A stretch of 64,000 nucleotides of DNA from Streptosporangium roseum DSM 43021 (GTDB lineage Bacteria > Actinomycetota > Actinomycetes > Streptosporangiales > Streptosporangiaceae), in contig NC_013595.1 in NCBI RefSeq assembly GCF_000024865.1, positions 7,254,001-7,318,000 on the forward strand, given 5' to 3'. The position numbers and the translations under genes are program-made. Shown one piece after another: positions 33,779 through 42,280 of the stretch. The notes below the pieces were generated by a model. That model was not told the origin of the DNA. It made no database searches and saw only the letters and a list, made by a program, of their open reading frames with translations. Numbering within the stretch: position 1 is the stretch's first letter; every line of letters begins with the position of its first letter.

Positions 33779-34971
33779 GAGGACTTCCCCTCGACGACGT
33801 CCGCGTCGTCGAGCTCGGCCAGCTGCTCGCCGGGCCGTTCTGCGGCCAGTTGCTGGGCGACTTCGGCGCCGAGGTGATCAAGGTGGAGGACCCCGGCAGG
33901 GGCGACCCGATGCGGCAGTGGGGCAGGGAGAAGCCGTACGGGCAGTCGCTGTGGTGGCCGGTCGTCGCCCGCAACAAGAAGTCGGTCACCTGCGACCTGC
34001 GCACCCGGGAGGGCCAGGACCTGGTCAGGCGGCTCGTCGAGCGAGCCGACGTGCTGCTGGAGAACTTCCGGCCCGGCACGCTGGAGCGCTGGGGCATGTC
34101 GCCCGAGCGGCTGCACGAGCTCAACCCCCGGCTGGTCATCACCCGCGTCACCGGCTTCGGCCAGACCGGCCCCTACGCCCCCCGCGCCGGATACGGCTCG
34201 ATCGGCGAGGCCATGGGCGGCATCAGGCACGTCACCGGCGACCCCGACCGGCCGCCGTCGCGCACCGGGATATCGCTGGGCGACTCGCTGGCGGCCACCC
34301 ACGCCTGCGTCGGCACGCTGGTGGCGCTGCACGAGCGGGAGCGCAGCGGGCGGGGCCAGGTCGTCGACTCGGCCATCTACGAGGCGGTGCTGGCGATGAT
34401 GGAGTCGATGCTGCCCGAATGGCAGCAGGCCGCCTACCAGCGCGAACGCAGCGGGCCTGTGCTGCCCAACGTCTCGCCGAGCAACGTCTACCCGACCGGG
34501 GACGGCGACTCCATCCTCATCGCCGCCAACCAGGACAGCGTCTTCTCCCGTCTGGCGGCCGTGATGGGCAGGCCGGAGCTGGCCGCCGACGGGAGATACG
34601 CCACCCACGGCGCGCGCGGCGGGAACGCGGCCGAACTCGACGAGCTCATCGCCGCCTGGACCGCGTCGGCCCCCGCGGAGGACCTGCTCAAGGCACTGCA
34701 CGAGGGCGGCGTTCCCGCCGGGCGCGTCTACACGGCCAAGGACATGTTCGAGGACCCGCACTTCGCCGCCCGCGAGGCCATCGTCCGCGTGCCGCACCCC
34801 GACTTCGGCGAGCTGGCCATGCAGAACGTCGTCCCCAAGCTCTCGGCCACCCCCGGCGCCGTCCGCACGGCGGGACCCGCGCTCGGCCGGCACAACGACG
34901 AGGTCTACCGCGGGCTGCTCGGCCTGACCGACGAGGAGATCGCCGCCCTGTCCGCCGCGGGAATCATCTGA
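33775..34971 (+). CDS. CaiB/BaiF family III CoA-transferase (first copy)
   Basis: A 398-residue family III CoA-transferase. GPFCGQLLGDFGAEVIKVE near residue 22 and ADVLLENFRPGTLERWG near residue 85 are typical; the catalytic Asp is likely that of GISLGDSLAATHA. It transfers CoA between carboxylic acids, here perhaps from a succinyl- or related donor to a branched dicarboxylate. ATG 33775 overlaps the GntR stop. It is clearly different from the second CaiB gene at 36666, suggesting two transfer steps or substrates. Confidence 0.93.
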   Translation: MRGLPLDDVRVVELGQLLAGPFCGQLLGDFGAEVIKVEDPGRGDPMRQWGREKPYGQSLWWPVVARNKKSVTCDLRTREGQDLVRRLVERADVLLENFRPGTLERWGMSPERLHELNPRLVITRVTGFGQTGPYAPRAGYGSIGEAMGGIRHVTGDPDRPPSRTGISLGDSLAATHACVGTLVALHERERSGRGQVVDSAIYEAVLAMMESMLPEWQQAAYQRERSGPVLPNVSPSNVYPTGDGDSILIAANQDSVFSRLAAVMGRPELAADGRYATHGARGGNAAELDELIAAWTASAPAEDLLKALHEGGVPAGRVYTAKDMFEDPHFAAREAIVRVPHPDFGELAMQNVVPKLSATPGAVRTAGPALGRHNDEVYRGLLGLTDEEIAALSAAGII

Positions 34972-34985
34972 AGCGAGGAGCCTCC

Positions 34986-35027
34986 ATGCGCCGTCCCCCC
35001 GACCCCCGCTCCCCCGCCCGCGCATGA
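34986..35027 (+). CDS. Possible 13-residue upstream ORF coupled to the amidase
   Basis: ATG 34986 has a far better ribosome site (GCGAGGAG) than the amidase start. The frame ends in a TGA that overlaps ATG 35024 (ATGA), so ribosomes finishing here could restart on the amidase. The product is Arg/Pro-rich. It could equally be an accident of a longer 5' extension. Confidence 0.25.
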   Translation: MRRPPDPRSPARA

Positions 35028-35671
35028 TCAGGGACCACGACGAGGTGTTCGGAGGCTCCCTGCCGTTCGGGGAGCGTCCCGCGCTGATCCTCATCGACCT
35101 GATGCGCGCCTACTTCGAGCCCGGCGGCGAGCTGTTCCTGGGCTCCCGCGACTGCCTGGAGTCGGCCGCCCGGGTTCTGGCCGCCGCCCGTACGGCGGGC
35201 GTCCCGGTGATCCACACGAGGGTCGCGTTCGGCCCCGGCGGCGTGGACGGCGGGCTGTTCTTCCGCAAGGTCGCCCCGCTGCGCCACCTCGTCGGCGACG
35301 GGCCGCTCGGCCGGCTGATGCCCGAGGTGGCTCCCGGGCCCGAGGAGGTGGTGATCGTCAAGCAGTACGCCAGCGCCTTCTTCGGCACCACGCTCGCCTC
35401 GACGCTCAACGCGCTGCGGGCCGACACCCTCGTCATCACGGGCGTGTCCACCAGCGGCTGCGTGCGCGCCAGCGCCGTCGACGCGGTGCAGCACGGCTTC
35501 GTGCCGGTCGTGGTGCGGCAGGCGGTCGGCGACCGCGACCCCCGGCCGCACGAGGCCGCCCTGTTCGACATCCAGGCCAAGTACGGCGAGGTGTGGGACG
35601 AGGCGGCCGTGACGGACCGGCTCGGCGGGGGCCGCCGCCTGCGGGCCGGGAACGGACCGCCGGCCGCATGA
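35024..35671 (+). CDS. Isochorismatase-fold amidohydrolase (N-carbamoylsarcosine/maleamate amidase type)
   Basis: A 215-residue cysteine hydrolase with the complete triad: Asp in ALILIDLMRAYF, Lys in VIVKQYASAFFGT, Cys in GVSTSGCVRASA. The start region with GGSLPFGERPALILIDL resembles N-carbamoylsarcosine amidases and maleamate amidohydrolases of the nicotinate pathway (NicF). A half-amide produced by imide-ring opening would be an attractive substrate here. ATG 35024 is reached from a small upstream frame; the end overlaps the luciferase-like gene by 4 bases. Confidence 0.88.
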   Translation: MIRDHDEVFGGSLPFGERPALILIDLMRAYFEPGGELFLGSRDCLESAARVLAAARTAGVPVIHTRVAFGPGGVDGGLFFRKVAPLRHLVGDGPLGRLMPEVAPGPEEVVIVKQYASAFFGTTLASTLNALRADTLVITGVSTSGCVRASAVDAVQHGFVPVVVRQAVGDRDPRPHEAALFDIQAKYGEVWDEAAVTDRLGGGRRLRAGNGPPAA

Positions 35672-36669
35672 GGATCACCTACGGCCCCTGGGGCGAGACG
35701 CTCGGCGAGCTGGCCGCCGCCGCCAGGGCCGCCGAGGACGCGGGCGCCGAGGTGGTGTGGGTGCCCGAACTGCACCGCAGCGCGACGGTAGGCGCCGCCG
35801 CGCTCGCCGGGGCCACCACCCGCGCCCAGGTCGGCACGGCCGTCGCCCTGGCCTTCACCCGCAGCCCGATGACCCTCGCGCTGGAGGCGCTGGACCTGGA
35901 CGAGCTGTCGGGCGGCCGGTTCGTCCTGGGCCTGGGCAGCGGCGTCCGCCGCCTCAACGAGGACTGGCACGGCGTGCGCTGGGACAGGCCCGTGGCCCGG
36001 CTCCGCGAGACCGTCGCCGCGATCAGGGAATTCGTCGCGCGCTGCGGCACGGGCGAGCCGATCGACGCGCCGGGGCTGCGGATCAGGGGCTACCGGCGGC
36101 CCTTCCCCGCCGCCCGCGACCGCATCCCCGTCTATCTGGCGGCCGTCGGGCCCGCGATGACCCGCCTGGCGGCCGGGATCGGCGACGGCTGGATCTCGCA
36201 CGAGCTGTGCTCGCCGGCCTACCTGCGCGACCGGCTGCTGCCCCGGATCGGCGAGGGCCTGGCCGGGCGCGCGCGCTCCGACCTCGACGTCGTGGTCTCC
36301 GCCTGCTGCTCCATCGACGAGGACCCGAGGGCCGCCCGCCGCAGAGCCGCCGGAGGGGTCGGCTTCTACGCCTCCGTGCGCGCCTACTCCGGCCTCTTCG
36401 ACTTCCACGGCCTGGCCGGGGAACAGGCCCGGGTGGTCGAGGCGTTCCGGAGCGGCTCGGGCGCCGGCGACCTGGCCGGGGCCGTACCCGACCACATGGT
36501 CGGCGCCCTGACCCTGTCCGGCACGGCGCGGCAGGTCCGCGAGCGGCTCGGCGCCTACGAGGGGCTCGCCGACACGGTCAAGCTCACCCCACCCACCCAC
36601 GGGATCCCCGCCGAGGAGACCCGCCATGCCCAGGACCGCATCATCGAGCTCATCGGAGACCTGACTTGA
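35668..36669 (+). CDS. Luciferase-like (LLM) flavin- or F420-dependent oxidoreductase
   Basis: A 333-residue TIM-barrel protein with AEDAGAEVVWVPELHRSA, then GTAVALAFTRSPMTLALEALDLDELSGGRFVLGLG and GYRRPFP, all typical of the bacterial luciferase-like family. In actinomycetes many use coenzyme F420. It might reduce or oxidise a carbon-carbon double bond or a carbonyl in the pathway. ATG 35668 overlaps the amidase stop (ATGA) and the end overlaps the next TTG start by 4 bases. Confidence 0.88.
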   Translation: MRITYGPWGETLGELAAAARAAEDAGAEVVWVPELHRSATVGAAALAGATTRAQVGTAVALAFTRSPMTLALEALDLDELSGGRFVLGLGSGVRRLNEDWHGVRWDRPVARLRETVAAIREFVARCGTGEPIDAPGLRIRGYRRPFPAARDRIPVYLAAVGPAMTRLAAGIGDGWISHELCSPAYLRDRLLPRIGEGLAGRARSDLDVVVSACCSIDEDPRAARRRAAGGVGFYASVRAYSGLFDFHGLAGEQARVVEAFRSGSGAGDLAGAVPDHMVGALTLSGTARQVRERLGAYEGLADTVKLTPPTHGIPAEETRHAQDRIIELIGDLT

Positions 36670-37880
36670 GGCCCCTGGAAGACGTCCGGATCATCAGCCT
36701 GGAACAGTACGGCGCGGGCCCCTTCGGCTCGCTGCACCTGGCCGACCTCGGCGCCGAGGTCATCAAGATCGAGGAGCCGCGTTCGGGCGGCGACGTCGGC
36801 CGCTACGTGCCGCCCTACGCCGACGGCGGCGACTCGCTCTTCTTCGAGGCCTTCAACCGCAACAAGCGGTCGCTGTCGCTGGACATCGCCACCCCCGGCG
36901 GCCGCGAGGTGTTCGAAGACCTGGTGCGCGGCGCCGACGCCGTCTACTCCAACCTGCGCGGTGACGTGCCGCAGAGGATGGGCATCACCTACGGGGCGCT
37001 CAAGCACCTCAACCCGCGTATCGTGTGCTGCTCGCTCACCGGCTTCGGCATGACCGGGCCGCGAGCGGCCGAACCCGGCTACGACTACATCCTTCAGGGT
37101 CTGGCCGGGTGGATGGACGTCACCGGCGAGCCCGAGGGGCCGCCGACCAAGTCGGGCCTGTCGATGGTCGACTACTCCGGCGGGTTCGTCGCCGCGCTGG
37201 CCCTCATGGCGGGGCTGCACGCCGCCCGGCGCGACGGCGTGGGGACGGACTGCGACGTGTCGCTGTACGACACGGCCGTCTCGCTGCTCACCTATCCCGG
37301 GGTCTGGCACCTCAACGCGGGCTACGCCCCGGCGCGCACCCGGCACTCGGCGCACCCCTCGCTGGTCCCCTTCCAGGTCTTCGAGACCGCCGACGGCTGG
37401 ATCGTGGTCGGCTGCGCCAAGGAGAAGTTCTGGCGGCGGCTCGCCGCGGCCGTCGGCCGTCCCGAGTGGGCGGAGCCGGACTCCCCCTACGGCACGTTCG
37501 CCCGGCGCACCGAACGCGCCGGGGAGCTGCTGCCCCTGCTGGAGGAGATCTTCCGATCCCGTACGGCCGCGCGCTGGCTGGCCCTCCTCACCCCCGCCGG
37601 GGTGCCCTGCGGGCCGGTCAACACGGTCGAGCAGGCGCTCGCCGAACCGCACACGGCCGCGCGCGACCTCGTCGTGGAGACCGACCACCCCCGGTACGGC
37701 ACGCTCCGCAACCTGGCGTCCCCGGTGCGGGTCGGCGGGGAACGCCCTTCCTACCGCCGGGCTCCGCGCCGTGACGAGGACGCCGGCTACGTGCTGCGCG
37801 AGGTGCTCTCCTACGACGCCTCCCGGATCGCCGCCCTGCGGCGGGACGGCGCCTTCGGGCCGCAGGAGCCGGCGCGATGA
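36666..37880 (+). CDS. CaiB/BaiF family III CoA-transferase (second copy)
   Basis: A 404-residue CoA-transferase, recognised by GPFGSLHLADLGAEVIKIEE near residue 20, the FGMTGP motif, and D in GLSMVDYSGG as the likely catalytic residue. The TTG start at 36666 overlaps the stop before it; starting at an earlier codon would run into the LLM gene. It is a second family III member in the same operon, consistent with handling two acids or with intramolecular CoA migration of the mesaconyl-CoA transferase kind. That comparison is inference. Confidence 0.9.
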   Translation: MRPLEDVRIISLEQYGAGPFGSLHLADLGAEVIKIEEPRSGGDVGRYVPPYADGGDSLFFEAFNRNKRSLSLDIATPGGREVFEDLVRGADAVYSNLRGDVPQRMGITYGALKHLNPRIVCCSLTGFGMTGPRAAEPGYDYILQGLAGWMDVTGEPEGPPTKSGLSMVDYSGGFVAALALMAGLHAARRDGVGTDCDVSLYDTAVSLLTYPGVWHLNAGYAPARTRHSAHPSLVPFQVFETADGWIVVGCAKEKFWRRLAAAVGRPEWAEPDSPYGTFARRTERAGELLPLLEEIFRSRTAARWLALLTPAGVPCGPVNTVEQALAEPHTAARDLVVETDHPRYGTLRNLASPVRVGGERPSYRRAPRRDEDAGYVLREVLSYDASRIAALRRDGAFGPQEPAR

Positions 37881-39220
37881 CCGTCGCGGCCGAGCTGGCC
37901 CGCTGGGCGCTGGACCTGCGGGGGATCCCCGGCGACGCGGCCTCGGCGGTGCGACGGCACCTGCTCGACGGGCTGGGCGCCGCGGTGGCCGCGGCCCGGT
38001 CCGGAGCCGCGCGGCTGGCCGTGGACGTCGCGTCGGCGCTCGGCGGGCCGCCCGAGGCCACGATCATCGGCGGCGCGGGGAGGGTGGGCGCGCCGGCCGC
38101 CGCGCTGGCGAACGGAACGCTCGTCCACGCGCTCGACTTCGACGACACCCACGCCGGGGGCCTGGTGCACGCGACCGCGCCCGTGCTGCCCGCCGTCCTG
38201 GCCGTGGGAGAGGAGGTCGGCGCGAGCGGCGCCGAGGTCGCGGTCGCGCTGGCCGCCGGGCTGGAGACGATCTGCAGGCTCGGCGCCGCCGTACCGCACG
38301 GTTTCCACGCGCGCGGCCTGCACGCCACCTCCGTCTGCGGGGTGTTCGCCGCGGCGCTGGCGGCCGCGCGGCTCTACCGGCTCTCGCCCGAGCAGGCGGT
38401 GAACGCGCTGGGCGTCGCGGGCAGCCAGGCGGGCGGGCTGCTGGAGTCCGTCAACACGGGTGCCTCCACCAAGCAGCTGCACCCCGGTCTCGCCGCCCTG
38501 GGCGGGGTGCTGGCGGCGCGGCTGGCCGCCGCGGGGGCGACCGGGCCGGCGAGCGTGTTCGAGGGGCGCTACGGCCTGTACAACGTGCTGGCCGGCAGGC
38601 AGGTCGGGGGCGCGGCCGTCCTGGCCGGGCTGGGGGAACGGTGGGAGCTGACCCGGATCACGATCAAGCCCTACCCGGTGTGCCAGCTCAGCCACGCCGC
38701 CCTGGACGCGGCCGGCAGGCTGCGCCCGCGGCTCGGCGGGCGCGACGTCGACGAGATCGTCGTCGAGATCCATCCGGACGCGGCGCAGTTCGTGTGCGGG
38801 CCGGGCAAGGAACGGCCCGCCTCGGCGTACGCGGCCAAGTTCTCGCTGCCCTGGTGCCTGGCGGCGCTGCTCGTCGACGGCACGCTGACCACGGCGACCT
38901 TCGACGACCTGGATCGGCCCGAGGTGGTGGCGCTGGCCGCCCGGGTACGGCACGAGCTGGCCGACTCCGGCGGAGTCGCCGCCGGCCAGCCGGGCCGGGT
39001 GATCGCCCTGCTCGCCGACGGTTCCCGGGTGGAGGCCGCGGTCGAGCGGAGCGGCGGCGGGCCCGGCGATCCGGCCCTGGACGAGCTGGTGCGTACCAAG
39101 GCCGCCGCCAACCTGGGGGGCACGGCGGTCGTCGCGACGGTCGACGTGCTGGAGCGCCTGCCCGACCTGACGTCCCTGATGGCCGCGTTGAGAGGACCCT
39201 TGACATCCTCCCCGCCCTGA
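37877..39220 (+). CDS. MmgE/PrpD family protein (first copy)
   Basis: A 447-residue protein of the 2-methylcitrate dehydratase/cis-aconitate decarboxylase family. ANGTLVHALDFDDTHAGG near residue 80 (the conserved FDDTH), GFHARGLHATSVCGVFAAA near residue 140, and KPYPVCQLSHAALDA near residue 262 are typical. Family enzymes dehydrate or hydrate branched tricarboxylates or decarboxylate related acids. ATG 37877 overlaps the CaiB stop. The last residues (GPLTSSPP) are encoded inside an IS605-like sequence scar, so the native C-terminus has been replaced. A second, non-identical copy lies at 42862. Confidence 0.9.
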   Translation: MTVAAELARWALDLRGIPGDAASAVRRHLLDGLGAAVAAARSGAARLAVDVASALGGPPEATIIGGAGRVGAPAAALANGTLVHALDFDDTHAGGLVHATAPVLPAVLAVGEEVGASGAEVAVALAAGLETICRLGAAVPHGFHARGLHATSVCGVFAAALAAARLYRLSPEQAVNALGVAGSQAGGLLESVNTGASTKQLHPGLAALGGVLAARLAAAGATGPASVFEGRYGLYNVLAGRQVGGAAVLAGLGERWELTRITIKPYPVCQLSHAALDAAGRLRPRLGGRDVDEIVVEIHPDAAQFVCGPGKERPASAYAAKFSLPWCLAALLVDGTLTTATFDDLDRPEVVALAARVRHELADSGGVAAGQPGRVIALLADGSRVEAAVERSGGGPGDPALDELVRTKAAANLGGTAVVATVDVLERLPDLTSLMAALRGPLTSSPP

Positions 39221-39232
39221 AGGACGGGGTCT
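39200..39232. mobile_element. Scar resembling an IS200/IS605 (TnpB-type) right end
   Basis: TTGACATCCTCCCCGCCC (39200-39217) continues into an imperfect hairpin, CCCCGCCC/GGACGGGG. This is the sequence I remember from right ends of IS605-like elements, where it forms the 3' end of the guide RNA. No transposase is present. It ends the MmgE/PrpD frame on one side and precedes a RidA-type gene that lacks its N-terminal half on the other, so it probably marks an insertion-deletion event. Confidence 0.45.
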
Positions 39233-39250
39233 CCACGCTGGAGGTGGTTG

Positions 39251-40288
39251 ATGACCGTTTACCTGCCCGCCGTACCCGGATATGAGGAGGCGGCGGCCCT
39301 GCTGGACACGGCAGGGCTCGCCGTGGGCGACCTCGTCCACGTCGTCGAGTACGTCACCGCCGGGGCGCTGGACGGCTACGCGAGCGTGAGCGCGGCCCGG
39401 GAGGGGTTCCTCGGCGGGCACGCCGTTCCGGTGGCGACCGTCGCGGTCGCGGGGCTCCTCGGGCCCGGCCCCTACGCGGTGGAGCTGACCGCCTTCCCCG
39501 GCGGCGGCGACCTGGTCGTCGCGCACCCCGACACCGGTTTCCACCGGGGAAGCCTGCGCGTCGCCGGCGGGGTGGTCTACCTGCCGGGGATCCAGCCGTG
39601 CGACGCCGAGGGCCTGGTCCACGCGGGCGACTTCCGGGCCCAGTACGGATACTGCCTGGATCGGGCCGCGGAGCTGCTCAAGGCCGCCGGGCTGGGACCC
39701 GGCGCGCTGGTGCGGACCATCGACTACACCGCGACCGCGACCCGGGCCGAATACCCCCGCTGCGGCCGCCCCCGCAGGGAGCTGCTCGGCGGCACCGGCG
39801 CCGACGGCCTGCCCGTCTTCCCCGGCGCGGCGGGAATCCTGGTGGACCGGCCCGTGCTGGCGGGCGCGATGGTCTCCCTGGACGCGCTCGCCTCGACCGC
39901 CCCGTCGCGTACGGTCAACCCGGGGTGGAGCCGGTACGAGACGCTGACCTACAGGCCCGGTGTCGCGGCCGGGGACACGCTGTTCATGTCGGGCTTCGGG
40001 GCGCTGGAACCGGCCACCCAGGAAGTGGTGTTCGCCGGCGACCTGGCCGCCCAGGCCGGGTTCGTCTACGCGGGGATCGCGGCGGTGCTCCGCGAGGCCG
40101 GGCTCCGCGGCGCGGACGTCGTGCGGCTGGTCGAGTACGTGACCCCCGAGGGGGTCGCCGCCCACCCGGACCTGGCCGCCCTGCGGGCGCGCCACTTCGG
40201 CCGGGCGCCGGTCAGCGCGGTGGTCTGCTCGGCGCTGCTGCGCCCGGAGTTCCTGATCGAGGTCGTCCCGGTGGCGGTGCGTCCGTGA
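39251..40288 (+). CDS. Multi-domain RidA/YjgF-like protein, first domain truncated
   Basis: A 345-residue protein with three RidA-type units. Unit 1 (1-~80) has only the C-terminal half (VHVVEYVTAGALDGYASV, ending AVELTAFP). Unit 2 (~93-205) has FHRGSLRVAGGVVYLPGIQPCD and ILVDRPVLAG. Unit 3 (~222-345) runs from YRPGVAAGDTLFMSGFGALEP to PEFLIEVVPVAV. RidA proteins hydrolyse reactive enamines and imines or act as pathway isomerases/hydrolases; typical members are ~130 residues. ATG 39251 has GGAGGTGG upstream, but the real ancestral start was probably lost together with half of domain 1, next to the IS605-like scar. Its stop overlaps the MaoC-N gene. Confidence 0.8.
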   Translation: MTVYLPAVPGYEEAAALLDTAGLAVGDLVHVVEYVTAGALDGYASVSAAREGFLGGHAVPVATVAVAGLLGPGPYAVELTAFPGGGDLVVAHPDTGFHRGSLRVAGGVVYLPGIQPCDAEGLVHAGDFRAQYGYCLDRAAELLKAAGLGPGALVRTIDYTATATRAEYPRCGRPRRELLGGTGADGLPVFPGAAGILVDRPVLAGAMVSLDALASTAPSRTVNPGWSRYETLTYRPGVAAGDTLFMSGFGALEPATQEVVFAGDLAAQAGFVYAGIAAVLREAGLRGADVVRLVEYVTPEGVAAHPDLAALRARHFGRAPVSAVVCSALLRPEFLIEVVPVAVRP

Positions 40289-40761
40289 ACCTGCCCATCG
40301 AGGAGATCAGGGCGCTGGTCGGCAGGGAGGTCGCCTACACGGCGCCCGAGCCGCTGGGGCGGGCGGCACTGCGCTACTTCGCGCTGGCGGTCGGCGACGA
40401 CAACCCGCTCTACACCGACGCCGGCCACGCCAGGGCGCACGGCTACCGGGACGTCGTCGCCCCGCCCACGCTGATCTGCGAGACCAACCAGTACGCCGGG
40501 CTGCCCATGGACGCGGACGGCTACGCGGGCCACTCCTGGCACATCGACGTGCCGGGCGCCCGGCTGGTGCGCGGTGGCAACGACTACACCTTCCACCAGC
40601 CGGTCCATCCCGACGATGTGATCACCGCGACCTGGCGGATCGAGGACGTCGAGGAGAAGGCGGGCAAGTTGTTCGTGACATCCCGGGCCACCTACACCAA
40701 CCAGCGGGGCGAGCTGCTGGCGGTCAACGAGGAGACGCTGATCTACGTGGAGATCCCGTGA
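40285..40761 (+). CDS. MaoC/FAS1-type dehydratase (N-terminal domain type)
   Basis: A 158-residue hotdog-fold protein with FALAVGDDNPLYTD near residue 30 and YRDVVAPPTLICE near residue 50, the MaoC/FAS1-N signature. On its own this fold usually pairs with a second MaoC polypeptide, which is the next gene. GTG 40285 overlaps the RidA-type stop. The arrangement MaoC-N, MaoC, thiolase, DUF35 mirrors the ChsH/Ltp2 module that hydrates and cleaves branched acyl-CoAs during steroid side-chain loss. A related reaction on another branched acid is likely. Confidence 0.87.
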   Translation: MNLPIEEIRALVGREVAYTAPEPLGRAALRYFALAVGDDNPLYTDAGHARAHGYRDVVAPPTLICETNQYAGLPMDADGYAGHSWHIDVPGARLVRGGNDYTFHQPVHPDDVITATWRIEDVEEKAGKLFVTSRATYTNQRGELLAVNEETLIYVEIP

Positions 40762-41138
40762 GGGCCGGGCAGGAGGTCCCGGCGCTGGAGCGCACGATCG
40801 GGGCGGCCGACATGATCGCCTACGCGGGGGCCACCTGGGACTGGCACCGGCTGCACCACGACGCCGCCTATCTCCGGGCCAGGGGGCTCGACCGCCCCGT
40901 GGTGGACGGGCAGCTGTTCGGCGCGCTCCTCGCCGAGCAGGTGCAGGACTGGCTCGGGCCGGACGCCCGCCTGCGGCGGCTGCGGTTCCGCCTCCTGTCC
41001 ATGGTGTTCGCCGGAGAGAGCGTCCGGGTGACCGGCGTCGTCACCGGCGTCGAAGGGACGCTGGTCACGGTCGAGCAGAAGGTGCTCGTCGCGGGCCGGG
41101 TGGCGGTCGGCGGGACGGCCCAGGCGGTGCTGCCGTGA
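40758..41138 (+). CDS. MaoC-like dehydratase/hydratase
   Basis: A 126-residue hotdog hydratase with YAGATWDWHRLHHDAAY near residue 25 (the D-x4-H active-site pattern) and RPVVDGQLFGALLAE near residue 50. It probably forms a heteromer with the preceding MaoC-N protein to hydrate an enoyl-CoA. GTG 40758 overlaps the upstream stop and the thiolase start overlaps this stop; the four genes form a tightly coupled block. Confidence 0.87.
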   Translation: MRAGQEVPALERTIGAADMIAYAGATWDWHRLHHDAAYLRARGLDRPVVDGQLFGALLAEQVQDWLGPDARLRRLRFRLLSMVFAGESVRVTGVVTGVEGTLVTVEQKVLVAGRVAVGGTAQAVLP

Positions 41139-42280
41139 CCGGCGTGGCGATCGTCGGAGCCGCCGAGTCCGACCTCGGGATCACCGGCGAGTCCGTCCTG
41201 ACCCTGCAGGCGCAGGCCGTCACCAGGGCGCTGGCCGACGCCGGACTCCCTCTGTCCGACGTGGACGGGCTCGCCACCTGCGGCGTGTCCCGCTTCTCCG
41301 CCACCCAGGTCGCCGACTACCTGGGGCTCCGGCCCGTCTGGACCGAGTCCACGTTCGCGGGGGGCTGTGCCTTCGAGATGTACGTCGCGCGCGCCGTCCA
41401 GGCCATCGAGGCCGGGCAGTGCCGTACCGTGGTGATCTCCTACGGGTCGAACCAGCGCTCGGCCAGGTCGCGGTCGCTGGCCGGGGTCGTCGAGGAGCAC
41501 ACGCCCGAGGCGCGGTTCGAGGCGCCCTACGGCCCGCTCTACCCTTTCTCCTACTACGCGATGGCCGCGCAGCGGTACATGCACGCCTTCGGCGTGAAGC
41601 GCGAGGCGCTGGCCGAGGTGGCGGTCGCCGCGCGGGACTGGGCGCTGCTCAACCCCAAGGCCTACCGGTACGGCGCCGCGCCGCTGACCGTCCGGGACGT
41701 GCTGTCGGCCCCCATGGTCTCCTCCCCGCTCACCGTGGCCGACGCCTGCCTGGTCACCGACGGGGGCGGCGCCGTCGTGCTGACCTCACTGGAGCGCGCC
41801 CGCGACCTGCGGCGCGCGCCGGTGCGCGTGCTCGGGTACGGCGAGTGCGTCACCAACACCTCCATGACCGCCGTCGACGACCTCACCGTCACCGGCGCCG
41901 TCCGCTCCGGAGCGGCGGCCTTCACCCGCGCGGGGCTCGTCCCCGGCGACGTGGACGTCGCCCAGATCTACGACTCCTTCACGATCACGGTGCTGCTCAC
42001 CCTGGAGGGACTCGGCTTCTGCGGCGCGGGCGAGGCGGGCGACTTCGTCGCCGGCGGCCGGACCGGACCGGGCGGCGCGTTCCCGGTCAACACCAGCGGC
42101 GGCGGGCTCTCCTACAACCACCCGGGGCAGTACGGCCTGCTGCTCCTGGTCGAGGCGGTCAGGCAGCTGCGCGGGGAGTGCGGCGACCGGCAGGTCCCCG
42201 GCGCCGAGGTCGCGCTGGCGCACGGCACCGGCGGCATCCTGTCCGCACACGCCACCGTCCTGCTGGGGGTGGACCGGTGA
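41135..42280 (+). CDS. Thiolase family protein (SCP2/Ltp2-like)
   Basis: A 381-residue thiolase-fold enzyme. FAGGCAFEMYVARAVQAIEAGQ near residue 75 supplies a Cys at the nucleophile position, and NTSGGGLSYNHPGQYG near residue 310 supplies the histidine; the third motif is AHGTGG. Loss of a classic second Cys motif points to a retro-aldolase or lyase rather than a simple thiolase, as in Ltp2. It sits between a MaoC pair and a DUF35 protein, which is the composition of that aldolase module. Overlaps both neighbours by 4 bases. Confidence 0.9.
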   Translation: MTGVAIVGAAESDLGITGESVLTLQAQAVTRALADAGLPLSDVDGLATCGVSRFSATQVADYLGLRPVWTESTFAGGCAFEMYVARAVQAIEAGQCRTVVISYGSNQRSARSRSLAGVVEEHTPEARFEAPYGPLYPFSYYAMAAQRYMHAFGVKREALAEVAVAARDWALLNPKAYRYGAAPLTVRDVLSAPMVSSPLTVADACLVTDGGGAVVLTSLERARDLRRAPVRVLGYGECVTNTSMTAVDDLTVTGAVRSGAAAFTRAGLVPGDVDVAQIYDSFTITVLLTLEGLGFCGAGEAGDFVAGGRTGPGGAFPVNTSGGGLSYNHPGQYGLLLLVEAVRQLRGECGDRQVPGAEVALAHGTGGILSAHATVLLGVDR

